Below, piece after piece: positions 15,882-23,275 of a DNA stretch of 64,000 bases. A model generated the notes under the pieces. The model saw only the letters and a list, made by a program, of their open reading frames with translations, was not told the origin of the DNA and did no database searches. The translations under genes and the position numbers were made by a program. Source of the stretch: Halopenitus salinus (GTDB taxonomy: Archaea > Halobacteriota > Halobacteria > Halobacteriales > Haloferacaceae); contig NZ_JBHSXL010000001.1 in NCBI RefSeq assembly GCF_042662125.1, forward strand, positions 124,001-188,000. Reading direction: 5' to 3'. The first letter of the stretch is position 1; every line of letters begins with the position of its first letter.

Positions 15882-16967
15882 TCACTCGATGAACTCGACG
15901 TCCTCGTCCTCGCCACCGTCGGTTTCCGGACCCGCGTTCTCGACGGTGGAGTTCCGGTCGATCCCGTTCCGACCCTTCGAGCGTCGATCCTCCGAACGTC
16001 GATCCTTGGAGCGCCGTTCGGGTTCGTCCGACCCACGATCGGAGCTCCGATCGGGAGCGGTTCCCCCCGGGCAGGGATCGGGCCACTCCTTGCGTCCGCG
16101 CCGATCGGGGTCTCCGGCCTTTCCGGAGTGTCCGGAAGTGGTCGAGGAGGTTCGTGACCCGGACGAGTCCGAGCGTCCGGAGCCGGTCGGCGTGGAGATC
16201 CGTTCCGGCTCGGAGCCGCCGTCGCTGACGCTCGGGGTTCCGAGGCCGCCGGTCGGCGAGGATCCGGACCGGGAGCCGGTCGACGAGCCCGACGCGAGGG
16301 AGGACCCCGAACCGGTGGTCACCGAGACGTCCTCCTCGCCGATCCGGTTGGCGTCGGGGTCGTTGGTCTGCGTCTCGACCGACCCGTCGGGCGTGCCGCC
16401 GAGCAGGCCGACGCCGCCGACGCCGTCGAGCTGGCTGCGTTCGACCTCGACGTAGCGGGTTTCGCCCTCGTGGGTGACCTCCAGCGTGACGGTGCCGCCG
16501 GGATCGTTTCGGGTCTTGAAGTTGGCGACGCCGACGAACAAACACCAGAAGGTGGTCGCGGCGCCGAGGAAGTAGACGCCGGCGGTCGGCAGCGTGAGGT
16601 CGACGAGTTCCGGGCGCGGGCTGTTGATCCAGTGGTAGGGATACGCGTAGGAGAACAGCGCGACCCCGAGCCCCATCACCGAGGCGCCGACGATCGACGC
16701 CGCGCGAGTGGTTCGACCGGCCGGAAGGACGCTCATGACGCCGAGCATCGAAAGCGGCAGCCCGATCCCGCCGAGGATCCCGCCGATCCACCGCGCGTCG
16801 GCGAGGCTGTAGGCCTCCATCGACGGGATGAGGTCGGTTCCCGCGGCGACGATCCCGGCCACGATGAGCAGGATGCCGACGACGAAGAGCCCGACCCCGA
16901 GGTACAGCCGCCGGAGGCTCGTCGTCGAACGTCCCCCGTCCCCGTACACCTCCGAGAGACTGGTCAT
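15882..16967 (-). CDS. Haloarchaeal membrane protein with long disordered tail (DUF7139-like)
   Basis: The 361-residue protein has five or so membrane spans in the first 165 residues (LYLGVGLFVVGILLIVAGIV; LGGIGLPLSMLGVMSVL; AASIVGASVMGLGVALFSY; AGVYFLGAATTFWCLFVGVA), a small beta-rich soluble part (GTVTLEVTHEGETRYVEVER), and about 150 residues of Ser/Gly/Arg/Asp low complexity ending EDEDVEFIE. This layout is seen in a haloarchaeal family of unknown function. It converges with the Mut7-C gene 12 bases away. Confidence 0.75.
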   Translation of the reverse strand: MTSLSEVYGDGGRSTTSLRRLYLGVGLFVVGILLIVAGIVAAGTDLIPSMEAYSLADARWIGGILGGIGLPLSMLGVMSVLPAGRTTRAASIVGASVMGLGVALFSYAYPYHWINSPRPELVDLTLPTAGVYFLGAATTFWCLFVGVANFKTRNDPGGTVTLEVTHEGETRYVEVERSQLDGVGGVGLLGGTPDGSVETQTNDPDANRIGEEDVSVTTGSGSSLASGSSTGSRSGSSPTGGLGTPSVSDGGSEPERISTPTGSGRSDSSGSRTSSTTSGHSGKAGDPDRRGRKEWPDPCPGGTAPDRSSDRGSDEPERRSKDRRSEDRRSKGRNGIDRNSTVENAGPETDGGEDEDVEFIE

Positions 16968-17051
16968 ACGCGTCGTTCGTGGTCCATCCCCAAAACACTA
17001 CGTCAGACGGGCGCGTGACGAAGGAGGATCGAGGAGGCGGAACGGAGCGGC

Positions 17052-17189
17052 GCGGTGTGGGGCGGCGCGGTGTGGGGCGGCGCGATGTGATGCGGTATGG
17101 GGAAGCGGTGTGGTGCGGTGTGGGCGGCGCAGTGTAATGCGGTGTGGTGCGGTGGGGGCGGCGCAGTGTAATGCGGTGTGGCGCGGGGC
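17052..17189. repeat. G/T-rich repeat array with six GCGGTGTGG units
   Basis: The 9-mer GCGGTGTGG occurs at 17052, 17067, 17105, 17115, 17139 and 17173. A longer 34-bp unit starting GGGCGGCGCAGTGTAATG is directly duplicated at 17122 and 17156. The plus strand is almost free of C outside GC steps, giving strong strand asymmetry. It fills the spacer between the leftward DUF7139-like gene and the rightward DUF5789-like gene. Reading frames across it encode only His/Pro/Ala or Gly/Ala repeats and are not credible genes. Confidence 0.85.
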
Positions 17190-17239
17190 GAAAGCGATCG
17201 CTTCGAAAGAATTACACGGACGCTCGGGTATCTCCGGGT

Positions 17240-17533
17240 ATGAGCGAGGACGCCGAGGAGGAAACGGAGGAGACGGAACCGGCGGTCGAACTCGGCGAGG
17301 AACGGACGATCGAGGGACAGCCCGTGGCGCGCGTGGCCTCGCGGCTCGTCTGGCCGAAGTCGAACGGCGACGTCGCGGCCCAGGAGGGCTCCTCGACGAT
17401 CCGGACGCCGGAGGGCCCGCGCGAGCTGTCCGCGGTGCTCGAGGAGACCGACGAGACCTTCTTCGAGACCCGTCGGGCGTTCATCGAGGCCGTCGAGGAC
17501 GTGGTCGGCCGCGGACCGGTCGCGACCGAGTGA
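17240..17533 (+). CDS. DUF5789-like small acidic protein
   Basis: The 97-residue protein has an acidic N-terminus (EDAEEETEETEPAVELGEE), then the conserved core ARVASRLVWPKSNGDVAAQE and RTPEGPRELSAVLEE ending in a helical segment. This matches a haloarchaeal small-protein family of unknown role. A TATA-like AGAATTAC about 29 bases upstream of ATG 17240 supports the start. It lies 43 bases before the DUF302 gene and may be cotranscribed. Confidence 0.75.
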   Translation: MSEDAEEETEETEPAVELGEERTIEGQPVARVASRLVWPKSNGDVAAQEGSSTIRTPEGPRELSAVLEETDETFFETRRAFIEAVEDVVGRGPVATE

Positions 17534-17576
17534 CCGACCACCACCGCTTTTCTCCCCTCGGAACGGATAACCGGGC

Positions 17577-18050
17577 ATGACGCTTCCGTTCGATCCCGCG
17601 GCGATCGATGGCGAGGATTTCGGCGAGGAGGAGCTGGTCCTCGAGACGGATCACGAATCGGCGATCGAACACGTTCGTCGGACGTGTTCCGCGGTCGGGT
17701 TCGGCTTCCCCGTCGAGTTCTCCCCGTCCGACCTGTTGAACGAGAAGGTCGACGCCGACCGGGATCCCTACTACGTGCTCGGCGCGTGCAACCCGGCGGT
17801 GGCCGACCGCGCGCTCGATGCGACCGGCGGGGACATCGGCGCGCTGTTCCCGTGTAACATGGTGATCGCCCAGATCGAACCGGGGAGACAGCGTGTCTAT
17901 CACGTCTCGATCATGCGGATCGCCCGACTGCTCGGGATGGTCGAGGAGGCCGAGACCGAGGAGATGGAGGCCATCATCTCGGAGACCGGCGAGATGGTTA
18001 CGGAGACGTTCGACCGGCTCGCGGACCTCGACGTCGCACTCGAGGGGTAG
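17577..18050 (+). CDS. DUF302 family protein
   Basis: The 157-residue protein shows the DUF302 pattern: ESAIEHVRRTCSAVGFGFPV near the start, then YYVLGACNPAVADRALDA and IGALFPCNMVIAQIEPG, with two conserved cysteines (about residues 85 and 107). The family adopts an alpha-beta fold and its function is not established; links to heavy-metal or redox response are suggested for bacterial members. It is soluble. The ATG at 17577 begins MTLPFDP and is the only reasonable start. Confidence 0.85.
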   Translation: MTLPFDPAAIDGEDFGEEELVLETDHESAIEHVRRTCSAVGFGFPVEFSPSDLLNEKVDADRDPYYVLGACNPAVADRALDATGGDIGALFPCNMVIAQIEPGRQRVYHVSIMRIARLLGMVEEAETEEMEAIISETGEMVTETFDRLADLDVALEG

Positions 18051-18116
18051 CGGCAACGAGACGCCCGAGCCGACGACGACCGGAACCGGTGGAGTCACCC
18101 GTCGATGTCGACCGGC

Positions 18117-19385
18117 TCACCCGTCGACGAACGACCGGAGGTCGGTCTGCAACCCGGCGGCCATCGTGGACTTTCGTCGAAGGTCCGAAAGCGAGACCGG
18201 CAGATGCTCGGCGACGCCGCGGACCGCCTCGCCGAAGCTCTCGGCGGTGCCGTGTTCGCCCTCGAAGGCGTTTCTGACGGACTCGCGGACCTGCCAGACG
18301 CCGACGGGTCCCCAGTACTCGTCGGAGACGTGCCGGAGGACGATGGCCTTGGCCTGCCGGTCGCGATCGGAGAGGTGTTCGAGCACGCCGAGGCGGGCGG
18401 CGTAGTAGGCGCCCGCGGTCTCGTCGACGTAGCTCGTCCGGCCCTCGCGGTTCTCGTGGGCCGCGGCGAGGTAGGTTCCGGCCTCCGGATCCGGGTTCCA
18501 CACGCTGCCGGGCGCCTTCATCTCCATCAGCTCGTATTCCCACCGGCCGGGCGCGAGGATCACCCAGAAGGCGTTCCCGAGGTACTCGTTGCGGTGGATC
18601 TCGACGCCGTCGACGCTCGGCGCGTCGCGGATCGTCCCGCGGAGGTACTGGCCGATCGTGTCGTCGACGGCCGTGATCGACCAGCGGGTCGGCACGAGCC
18701 GGCGGTTCTCGCCGCGGCCGAGCGCGCCGGCCGAGAGGATCGAGTTGATGTCGTAGACGTCGAACCCGCGGCGATAGAGGTAGGTCATCGCCCCCTGGGC
18801 GCGCCAGTCGTCGTCCTCCAGGGTCTTCTCGACGGGTCGCGGCACGTGTGGATTCTCGCCGAGGGTCGCATCCCGGGCGCGGGCGCTCGGTCCGACCGGG
18901 GCGCCCATGTCGGTCGCGTCGACGTCGAGATCGAGGTCGGGCTTCGACCCGAGGCCGATCTCGACGTCCACCGGCCGGTCGGCGATCGCGACCTCGCGTT
19001 GGGTCCCGAGCCAGCCGTCCCAGGCGTCGTGGACGGAGTCGACGTCGGTGGGACGGTTGGAGTTGAGCAGGCTGGTCCGTCGCTCGAAGACGTCCGCGAT
19101 GGAGACGCCCTCGTCGTACCAGGCGCCGGAGGTCCGGAACTGATCGGCCCGGTCCTCGCGACCGACCGGAGAGAGGATTCCGGTCGAGACGTTCGGGTAG
19201 TTCGATCGTCCGACGAAGATCGACGGCGAGACGGAGCCGACGAGCGAATCGCCCGAAAGCGACTCCTCGAAGCGGTCCTGAAAGGTCTCGACGTGGTCGA
19301 GGATCGCGTAGTCCTTCTGCTCGGCGAGGCGTCGCCGCTCGGCCCGCTCGTTCCGCTCGAACTCCACGAACTCGTCGAGCCGCAT
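18117..19385 (-). CDS. nreA: Nre family DNA repair protein (NreA-like)
   Basis: NreA/NreB proteins interact with the sliding clamp PCNA and are needed for repair of mitomycin-type damage in Haloferax. The 422-residue protein has the family motifs SPSIFVGRSNYPNVSTGIL, WYDEGVSIADVFERRTSL, and WSITAVDDTIGQYL in the middle, followed by HRNEYLGNAFWVILAP. The extreme C-terminus LQTDLRSFVDG contains a PCNA-binding-like motif QTDLRSFV (Q-x-x-L-x-x-F). There is no N-terminal zinc finger, which fits the NreA rather than the NreB form. Confidence 0.88.
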   Translation of the reverse strand: MRLDEFVEFERNERAERRRLAEQKDYAILDHVETFQDRFEESLSGDSLVGSVSPSIFVGRSNYPNVSTGILSPVGREDRADQFRTSGAWYDEGVSIADVFERRTSLLNSNRPTDVDSVHDAWDGWLGTQREVAIADRPVDVEIGLGSKPDLDLDVDATDMGAPVGPSARARDATLGENPHVPRPVEKTLEDDDWRAQGAMTYLYRRGFDVYDINSILSAGALGRGENRRLVPTRWSITAVDDTIGQYLRGTIRDAPSVDGVEIHRNEYLGNAFWVILAPGRWEYELMEMKAPGSVWNPDPEAGTYLAAAHENREGRTSYVDETAGAYYAARLGVLEHLSDRDRQAKAIVLRHVSDEYWGPVGVWQVRESVRNAFEGEHGTAESFGEAVRGVAEHLPVSLSDLRRKSTMAAGLQTDLRSFVDG

Positions 19386-19425
19386 TCGATCATGGCTTCG
19401 TGACCGACCGGCTTGAAGCTTGTCC

Positions 19426-19529
19426 GGTTCGATCGGCGATCCGTTCGGGCCGGTTCGATCGGCGATCCGTTCGGGCCGGTTCGATCGGCGATCCGTTCGG
19501 GCCGGTTCGATCGGCGATCCGTTCGGGGC
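19426..19529. repeat. 26-bp perfect tandem repeat, four copies
   Basis: Copies start at 19426, 19452, 19478 and 19504. Each begins GGTTCGATCGGCGATCC and ends CGTTCGGG; only the last base or two of copy 4 differ. Each copy holds the palindrome CGATCG. The array lies between the divergent start of nreA (19385) and the tfb stop (19561), so it is either upstream of nreA or downstream of tfb. Confidence 0.95.
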
Positions 19530-19560
19530 GGTCCGACCGCGGGTTAGGATCGCAGTTCGG

Positions 19561-20553
19561 CTAACTCGGGATGCCCATCGCCTCGATCTGCTCTTGATAC
19601 CGGTTGCGGATGGTGACCTCGGTCACCTGCGCGACGCTTGCGACCTCGCGTTGGGTCTTCTTCTCGTTGCACAGAAGCGAGGCGGCGTAGATCGCCGCCG
19701 CGGCGTAGCCCGTCGGGGATTTGCCCGAGAGGAGACCCTGTTCGGCCGTCGTCTCGATGATCTCGTTGGCCTTCGATTGGACCTCCTCGGAGAGCTCCAG
19801 CTCCGAACAGAAGCGGGGAACGTACTTCTTCGGGTCGACGGGCCGCATCTCGAGTCCGAGCTCCTGGGAGATGTACCGATACGTCCGGCCGATCTCCTTG
19901 CGTTCGACCCTCGAGACCTCCGAGATCTCCTCGAGCGAGCGGGGGATCCCCTCCTTGCGACAGGCGGCATAGAGCGCGGAGGTGGAGACGCCCTCGATCG
20001 ACCGGCCGCGGATGAGGTCCTCGTCGAGCGCCCGTCGATAGATCACGGACGCGACCTCCCGGACCGACCGGGGCACGCCGAGCGCGGAGGCCATGCGGTC
20101 GATCTCCGAGAGCGCGAACTGGAGGTTTCGCTCGCCCGCGTCCTTCGTGCGGATGCGCTCTTGCCACTTGCGCAGCCGGTGCATCTGCGAGCGCTTCTCC
20201 GAGGAGAGCGACCGGCCGTAGGCGTCCTTGTCCTTCCAGTCGATCGTCGTCGTCAACCCCTTGTCGTGCATCGTCTTCGTGGTCGGGGCACCGACACGGG
20301 ACTTCTCCTGGCGCTCGGAGTGGTTGAACGCCCGCCACTCGGGGCCGGGGTCGATCCGCTCCTCCTCGATGATGAGGCCGGTCTCCTCGTGAATGAGTTC
20401 CCCGTCGGCCGTCCGCGTCAGTTCCTCGGGATCGAGGTCGTCGACGTCGATCTCGTCGGCGGCCGCCTCGTCTTCACCCTCCTCGGCCGTTTGCTCCTCG
20501 TCTTGACGCGTGCGCCGGCGATCATGCTCCCGCTGACGGGTTGGCCGTGTCAT
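19561..20553 (-). CDS. tfb: Transcription initiation factor IIB without zinc-ribbon cysteines
   Basis: TFB bridges TBP-bound promoters to RNA polymerase. The 330-residue protein has the B-linker segment GPEWRAFNHSERQEKSRVGA, MHDKGLTTTIDWKDKDAYGR, and two cyclin repeats (about 125-215 and 220-310) ending in a recognition helix QREVASVAQVTEVTIRNRYQ. At the N-terminus, where a C-x2-C ... C-x2-C ribbon is expected, it reads DDLDPEELTRTADGELIHEE-type acidic sequence with no cysteine. It follows a TATA-like CTTTTAAC (20583-20590) and an AT-rich TATATAAA near the start codon. Confidence 0.93.
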   Translation of the reverse strand: MTRPTRQREHDRRRTRQDEEQTAEEGEDEAAADEIDVDDLDPEELTRTADGELIHEETGLIIEEERIDPGPEWRAFNHSERQEKSRVGAPTTKTMHDKGLTTTIDWKDKDAYGRSLSSEKRSQMHRLRKWQERIRTKDAGERNLQFALSEIDRMASALGVPRSVREVASVIYRRALDEDLIRGRSIEGVSTSALYAACRKEGIPRSLEEISEVSRVERKEIGRTYRYISQELGLEMRPVDPKKYVPRFCSELELSEEVQSKANEIIETTAEQGLLSGKSPTGYAAAAIYAASLLCNEKKTQREVASVAQVTEVTIRNRYQEQIEAMGIPS

Positions 20554-20557
20554 CGCA

Positions 20558-20590
20558 TTTATATAGTAGTCCAGCCGACGGTGTTAAAAG
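20558..20590 (-). promoter_or_regulatory. tfb promoter region with two TATA-like elements
   Basis: On the minus strand CTTTTAAC (20583-20590) is centred about 33 bases before ATG 20553 and CTATATAAA (20558-20566) lies only about 9 bases before it. The distal box has the usual spacing; the proximal one would place transcription inside the coding region and may serve another purpose. Confidence 0.45.
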
Positions 20591-20682
20591 TTCGGCCGAA
20601 GTTCGGGCGATTTTCCCGACGTCACGGTTCGCTCCACGGCCGATCGAGGGCCCTTTGGCGAGGGAGCGTGAGGACCGGAACG

Positions 20683-21273
20683 ATGCCGACCATCGACTGC
20701 GATCCCGACGCCGCCCGCGAGCGACTCGCGGAGGCGGGCGTCGAGATCGAGGCGGGAAACACCGACCACGAACGCTGGCGGGCCGAACGTGACGGGGCGG
20801 TCGCGGTGGCCTACGACGATTCCGTGGTCGTACAGGGGCGGAACCCGACCGCGATCACGGGGCTGCTTTCCGAGGAGAGCGGTCGGGCCCACGTCTACTT
20901 CGACGGGGCCTCCCGCGGCAACCCGGGGCCGGCGGCGGTCGGGTGGTGTCTCGTGACGAGCGACGGGATCGTCGCCGAGGGAGGACGGCGGATCGGGAAG
21001 ATGACCAACAACCAGGCGGAATACGAGGCGCTACTGGCGGCACTGCGGGCCGCCGGCGAGTACGGGTTCGACGAGGTCGACGTCCGGGGGGACTCCGAGC
21101 TGATCGTAAAGCAGGTCCGCGGGGAGTGGAACACGAACGATCCCACGCTCCGCGAATACCGGGTCGAGGCGCGGTCGCTGCTGGAGGAGTTCGATCGGTT
21201 CTCGATCGCCCACGTTCCCCGGTCGGTGAACGGCCGTGCGGACGACCTCGCGAACGAGGCGCTCGACGGATAG
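20683..21273 (+). CDS. rnhA: Ribonuclease HI with N-terminal extension
   Basis: RNase HI cuts RNA in RNA-DNA hybrids. The C-terminal catalytic domain (from about residue 65) has the four acidic residues in context: VYFDGASRGNPG, MTNNQAEYEALLAAL, VRGDSELIVKQVRGEW and RSVNGRADDLANEAL. The first 60 residues (TIDCDPDAARERLAEAGVEI ... GRNPTAITGLL) form a small alpha-beta extension of unknown role seen in haloarchaeal forms. The total of 196 residues is typical for these. It diverges from tfb and precedes the gene known as the rnhA-operon protein. Confidence 0.93.
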   Translation: MPTIDCDPDAARERLAEAGVEIEAGNTDHERWRAERDGAVAVAYDDSVVVQGRNPTAITGLLSEESGRAHVYFDGASRGNPGPAAVGWCLVTSDGIVAEGGRRIGKMTNNQAEYEALLAALRAAGEYGFDEVDVRGDSELIVKQVRGEWNTNDPTLREYRVEARSLLEEFDRFSIAHVPRSVNGRADDLANEALDG

Positions 21274-21355
21274 ACCCGAATCGAAGGGACGTCCAGAAAC
21301 GAACGAGCGTCCCGAAGCGAACGAGTGAAACGCCCGCGACGACATCGAACACGTG

Positions 21356-21991
21356 ATGACCGAACGGTTCGAGGAGTCGGAAGCCGAAACCGCCGGGAGC
21401 GACGGTGGGGACCACGCGTTCGAGAGCGCAGCGAACGAGGGCGAGCGCGCTCCGGACATCCCCGAGGACGCGGTGGAGGAGGCGGAGCGACTCACCCGGC
21501 TTGCACGAAACGCGAGCGATCCGGACGCCGCGGACGCCTATCGTGACCACCGGTCGGAACTCGCGGACGAACACGGATACACGCCGCGAGTACGGGAGGA
21601 CGACGACACGCTCGTCCTGTACCCGAGCGAGTGGATGGCCGACGGAACGGTACAGCTCGACCGGATCGAGGAGACGGAGCGGGCCGTGGAGCGGCCGCTT
21701 TCGGGAGCCGGCGATCCGGACCGCTACGAGGGAGTTACGGAGGAGAACGCGACCATCCTCGACCGGTTCGAGGCCGAGTACGGCATCGACCACGCCGAGA
21801 ACGCGCGCGCGTACGCGACGTTCCTCGAGAACCACCACGTGCGGAGCCTCGAGGAGGCGACGATCGACGACCGCAAGGAGTTCCTCGAGGAGTACTACCC
21901 GCGGAACGCCTGGCCGAACGAGGACCAGCGGGCGATCGTCGATCGGTCCCTCGAGCTTCTCGAGGAGCACCTCGAGAAGCGAAACGAATAG
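21356..21991 (+). CDS. rnhA-operon protein, acidic helical, function unknown
   Basis: The 211-residue protein lies 82 bases after rnhA on the same strand and matches the conserved haloarchaeal neighbour often simply named RnhA operon protein. It has a disordered acidic N-terminus, a helix with DAVEEAERLTRLARNASD, a central beta-rich part VREDDDTLVLYPSEWMADG and a helical C-terminus rich in Glu (FLEEYYPRNAWPNEDQRAIV). No catalytic motif is visible. ATG 21356 is preferred over the GTG one codon earlier. Confidence 0.75.
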   Translation: MTERFEESEAETAGSDGGDHAFESAANEGERAPDIPEDAVEEAERLTRLARNASDPDAADAYRDHRSELADEHGYTPRVREDDDTLVLYPSEWMADGTVQLDRIEETERAVERPLSGAGDPDRYEGVTEENATILDRFEAEYGIDHAENARAYATFLENHHVRSLEEATIDDRKEFLEEYYPRNAWPNEDQRAIVDRSLELLEEHLEKRNE

Positions 21992-22042
21992 CGGCCGAGA
22001 GAACGGATCAGGATCCGCGTGGGTCCCGGCGGAACCTCGGAG

Positions 22043-22402
22043 CTACCGACGGTCCTCGACGAGATCGCGGATCTGGCCGGCACGTTCCGCGTCGGTGAGG
22101 AACTTCGAGAGGATCCAATCGAGGCGATCGAGGACGGCGTCGTGTCCCTCCTCGGTCAGCTCGTACTGGTTCGTCCGTTTGTCCAGCTCGCTCTTTTCGA
22201 TCAGCCCGAGTTCGACGAGGTCGTCCAGGTTCGGGTAGAGCCGCCCGTGGTTGACGTCCTCGCCGTAGTACTCCTCGAGCTCGCGTTTGATCGCGAGTCC
22301 GTACATCGTCTCCCGCGAGAGGATGACGAGGATGTTCTGTTGAAACGCGGTCAACTCGCTGATGACGCTTCCCCTGGCACGAACGGATTGTGCCTCTGAC
22401 AT
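22043..22402 (-). CDS. PadR family winged-helix transcriptional regulator
   Basis: The 119-residue protein has the PadR core: LTAFQQNILVILSRETMYGL, the recognition-helix region YGEDVNHGRLYPNLDDLVEL and the wing KRTNQYELTEEGHDAV, then a dimerisation helix. PadR proteins repress genes and respond to small ligands or stress; the target here is unknown. A strong TATA-like box (GTTATATATAC on the minus strand, 22421-22432) lies about 25 bases before ATG 22402, favouring this codon over the ATG four codons upstream. It diverges from the pyrophosphatase gene. Confidence 0.88.
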   Translation of the reverse strand: MSEAQSVRARGSVISELTAFQQNILVILSRETMYGLAIKRELEEYYGEDVNHGRLYPNLDDLVELGLIEKSELDKRTNQYELTEEGHDAVLDRLDWILSKFLTDAERAGQIRDLVEDRR

Positions 22403-22420
22403 GGTTCGAGGCATGACACC

Positions 22421-22432
22421 CGTATATATAAC
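22421..22432 (-). promoter_or_regulatory. TATA box for the PadR gene
   Basis: The minus strand reads CGTTATATATAC, centred about 25 bases before ATG 22402, which makes a leaderless transcript starting at that codon likely. Confidence 0.6.
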
Positions 22433-22588
22433 GCTTCGCAAGCGGATCGACTCCGGGCTGGCGAATTGCCGACGTACTACGAGCGGCCGGATTCCGCCGT
22501 ACACCGGGATTTCAGGCTCCGGACGTGTGACGTTTCCGGCGACCGAACCCGAAAGGGCTTTGGAGCCGTTGGCCGCACGAGGGGACGT

Positions 22589-23122
22589 ATGACGAACCTC
22601 TGGACGGAACTCGAGACGGGACCGAATCCGCCGGAAACCATCTACGCGGTCGTCGAGTGTCTGAAGGGCGAACGGAACAAATACGAGTACGACAAGGACG
22701 TGCCCGGCGTCGTGCTCGATCGCGTCCTGCACTCGAACGTGCATTACCCCTCCGACTACGGGTTCATCCCCCGGTCGTACTACGACGACGAGGACCCCTT
22801 CGACGTGTTGGTCCTCGTCGAGGACGCGACCTTCCCCGGTTGCGTCATCGAGGCCCGCCCCATCGCGTTGATGCGGATGGACGACGACGGCGAGCAGGAC
22901 GACAAGGTGATCGCGGTTCCGAGCGAGGACCCGCGGTACGACCACATGGAAGATATCGAGGACATTCCGAAACAGACCAGAGACGAGATAGACGAGTTCT
23001 TCGCGACCTACAAGAACCTCGAGGAGGGCAAGGAGGTCGAAACGCTCGGCTGGGAGGACGCCGACGCGGCCAAGGACGCGATCGAACACGCACAGGAGCT
23101 CTACGAGGAACACGTCGCTTGA
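22589..23122 (+). CDS. ppa: Inorganic pyrophosphatase, family I
   Basis: This soluble enzyme hydrolyses pyrophosphate made by DNA, RNA and aminoacyl-tRNA synthesis. The 177-residue protein is full length and shows the family motifs in order: ERNKYEYDKD, DRVLHSNVHYPSDYGFIPRS, the signature DDEDPFDVLVLVE with the metal-binding aspartates, and DDKVIAVPSEDPRY. The ATG at 22589 gives MTNLWTELETGPN, the usual haloarchaeal N-terminus. Confidence 0.97.
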   Translation: MTNLWTELETGPNPPETIYAVVECLKGERNKYEYDKDVPGVVLDRVLHSNVHYPSDYGFIPRSYYDDEDPFDVLVLVEDATFPGCVIEARPIALMRMDDDGEQDDKVIAVPSEDPRYDHMEDIEDIPKQTRDEIDEFFATYKNLEEGKEVETLGWEDADAAKDAIEHAQELYEEHVA

Positions 23123-23192
23123 TCGCGAGGACGCGATAACGGTCCCTCCCCCAACCAAAACGGCGATCGGGTCGACTCCTGGCGAAAATGAC

Positions 23193-23216
23193 TACTCGCG
23201 TTCGAGTGATAATTAC
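23193..23216 (+). promoter_or_regulatory. TrmB-like site and TATA box before ppsA
   Basis: TACT-N7-GAGTG occurs at 23193-23208. It differs by one base from TACT-N7/8-GAGTA, the motif published for the Halobacterium sugar regulator TrmB. On the other strand the same bases read CACT-N7-GAGTA, so the site is almost palindromic. A TATA-like ATAATTA follows at once (23209-23215). A site directly upstream of TATA fits activation, as reported for gluconeogenic targets. The assignment is by motif only. Confidence 0.55.
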
Positions 23217-23275
23217 TGCTGGACATCCGCTTCGGAAGTTTCTTTGGTGGTCTCGGGGATTCGAAGGTACAGGCA

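Noticed and set aside
17003..17578. Minus-strand frame encoding a His/Pro-rich stretch
   Set aside because: The His/Pro part comes only from the G/T-rich repeat array, and the rest is antisense to the DUF5789-like gene.
17052..19529. CRISPR array for the repeats at 17 or 19 kb
   Set aside because: Units are contiguous without unique spacers and no cas gene is present.
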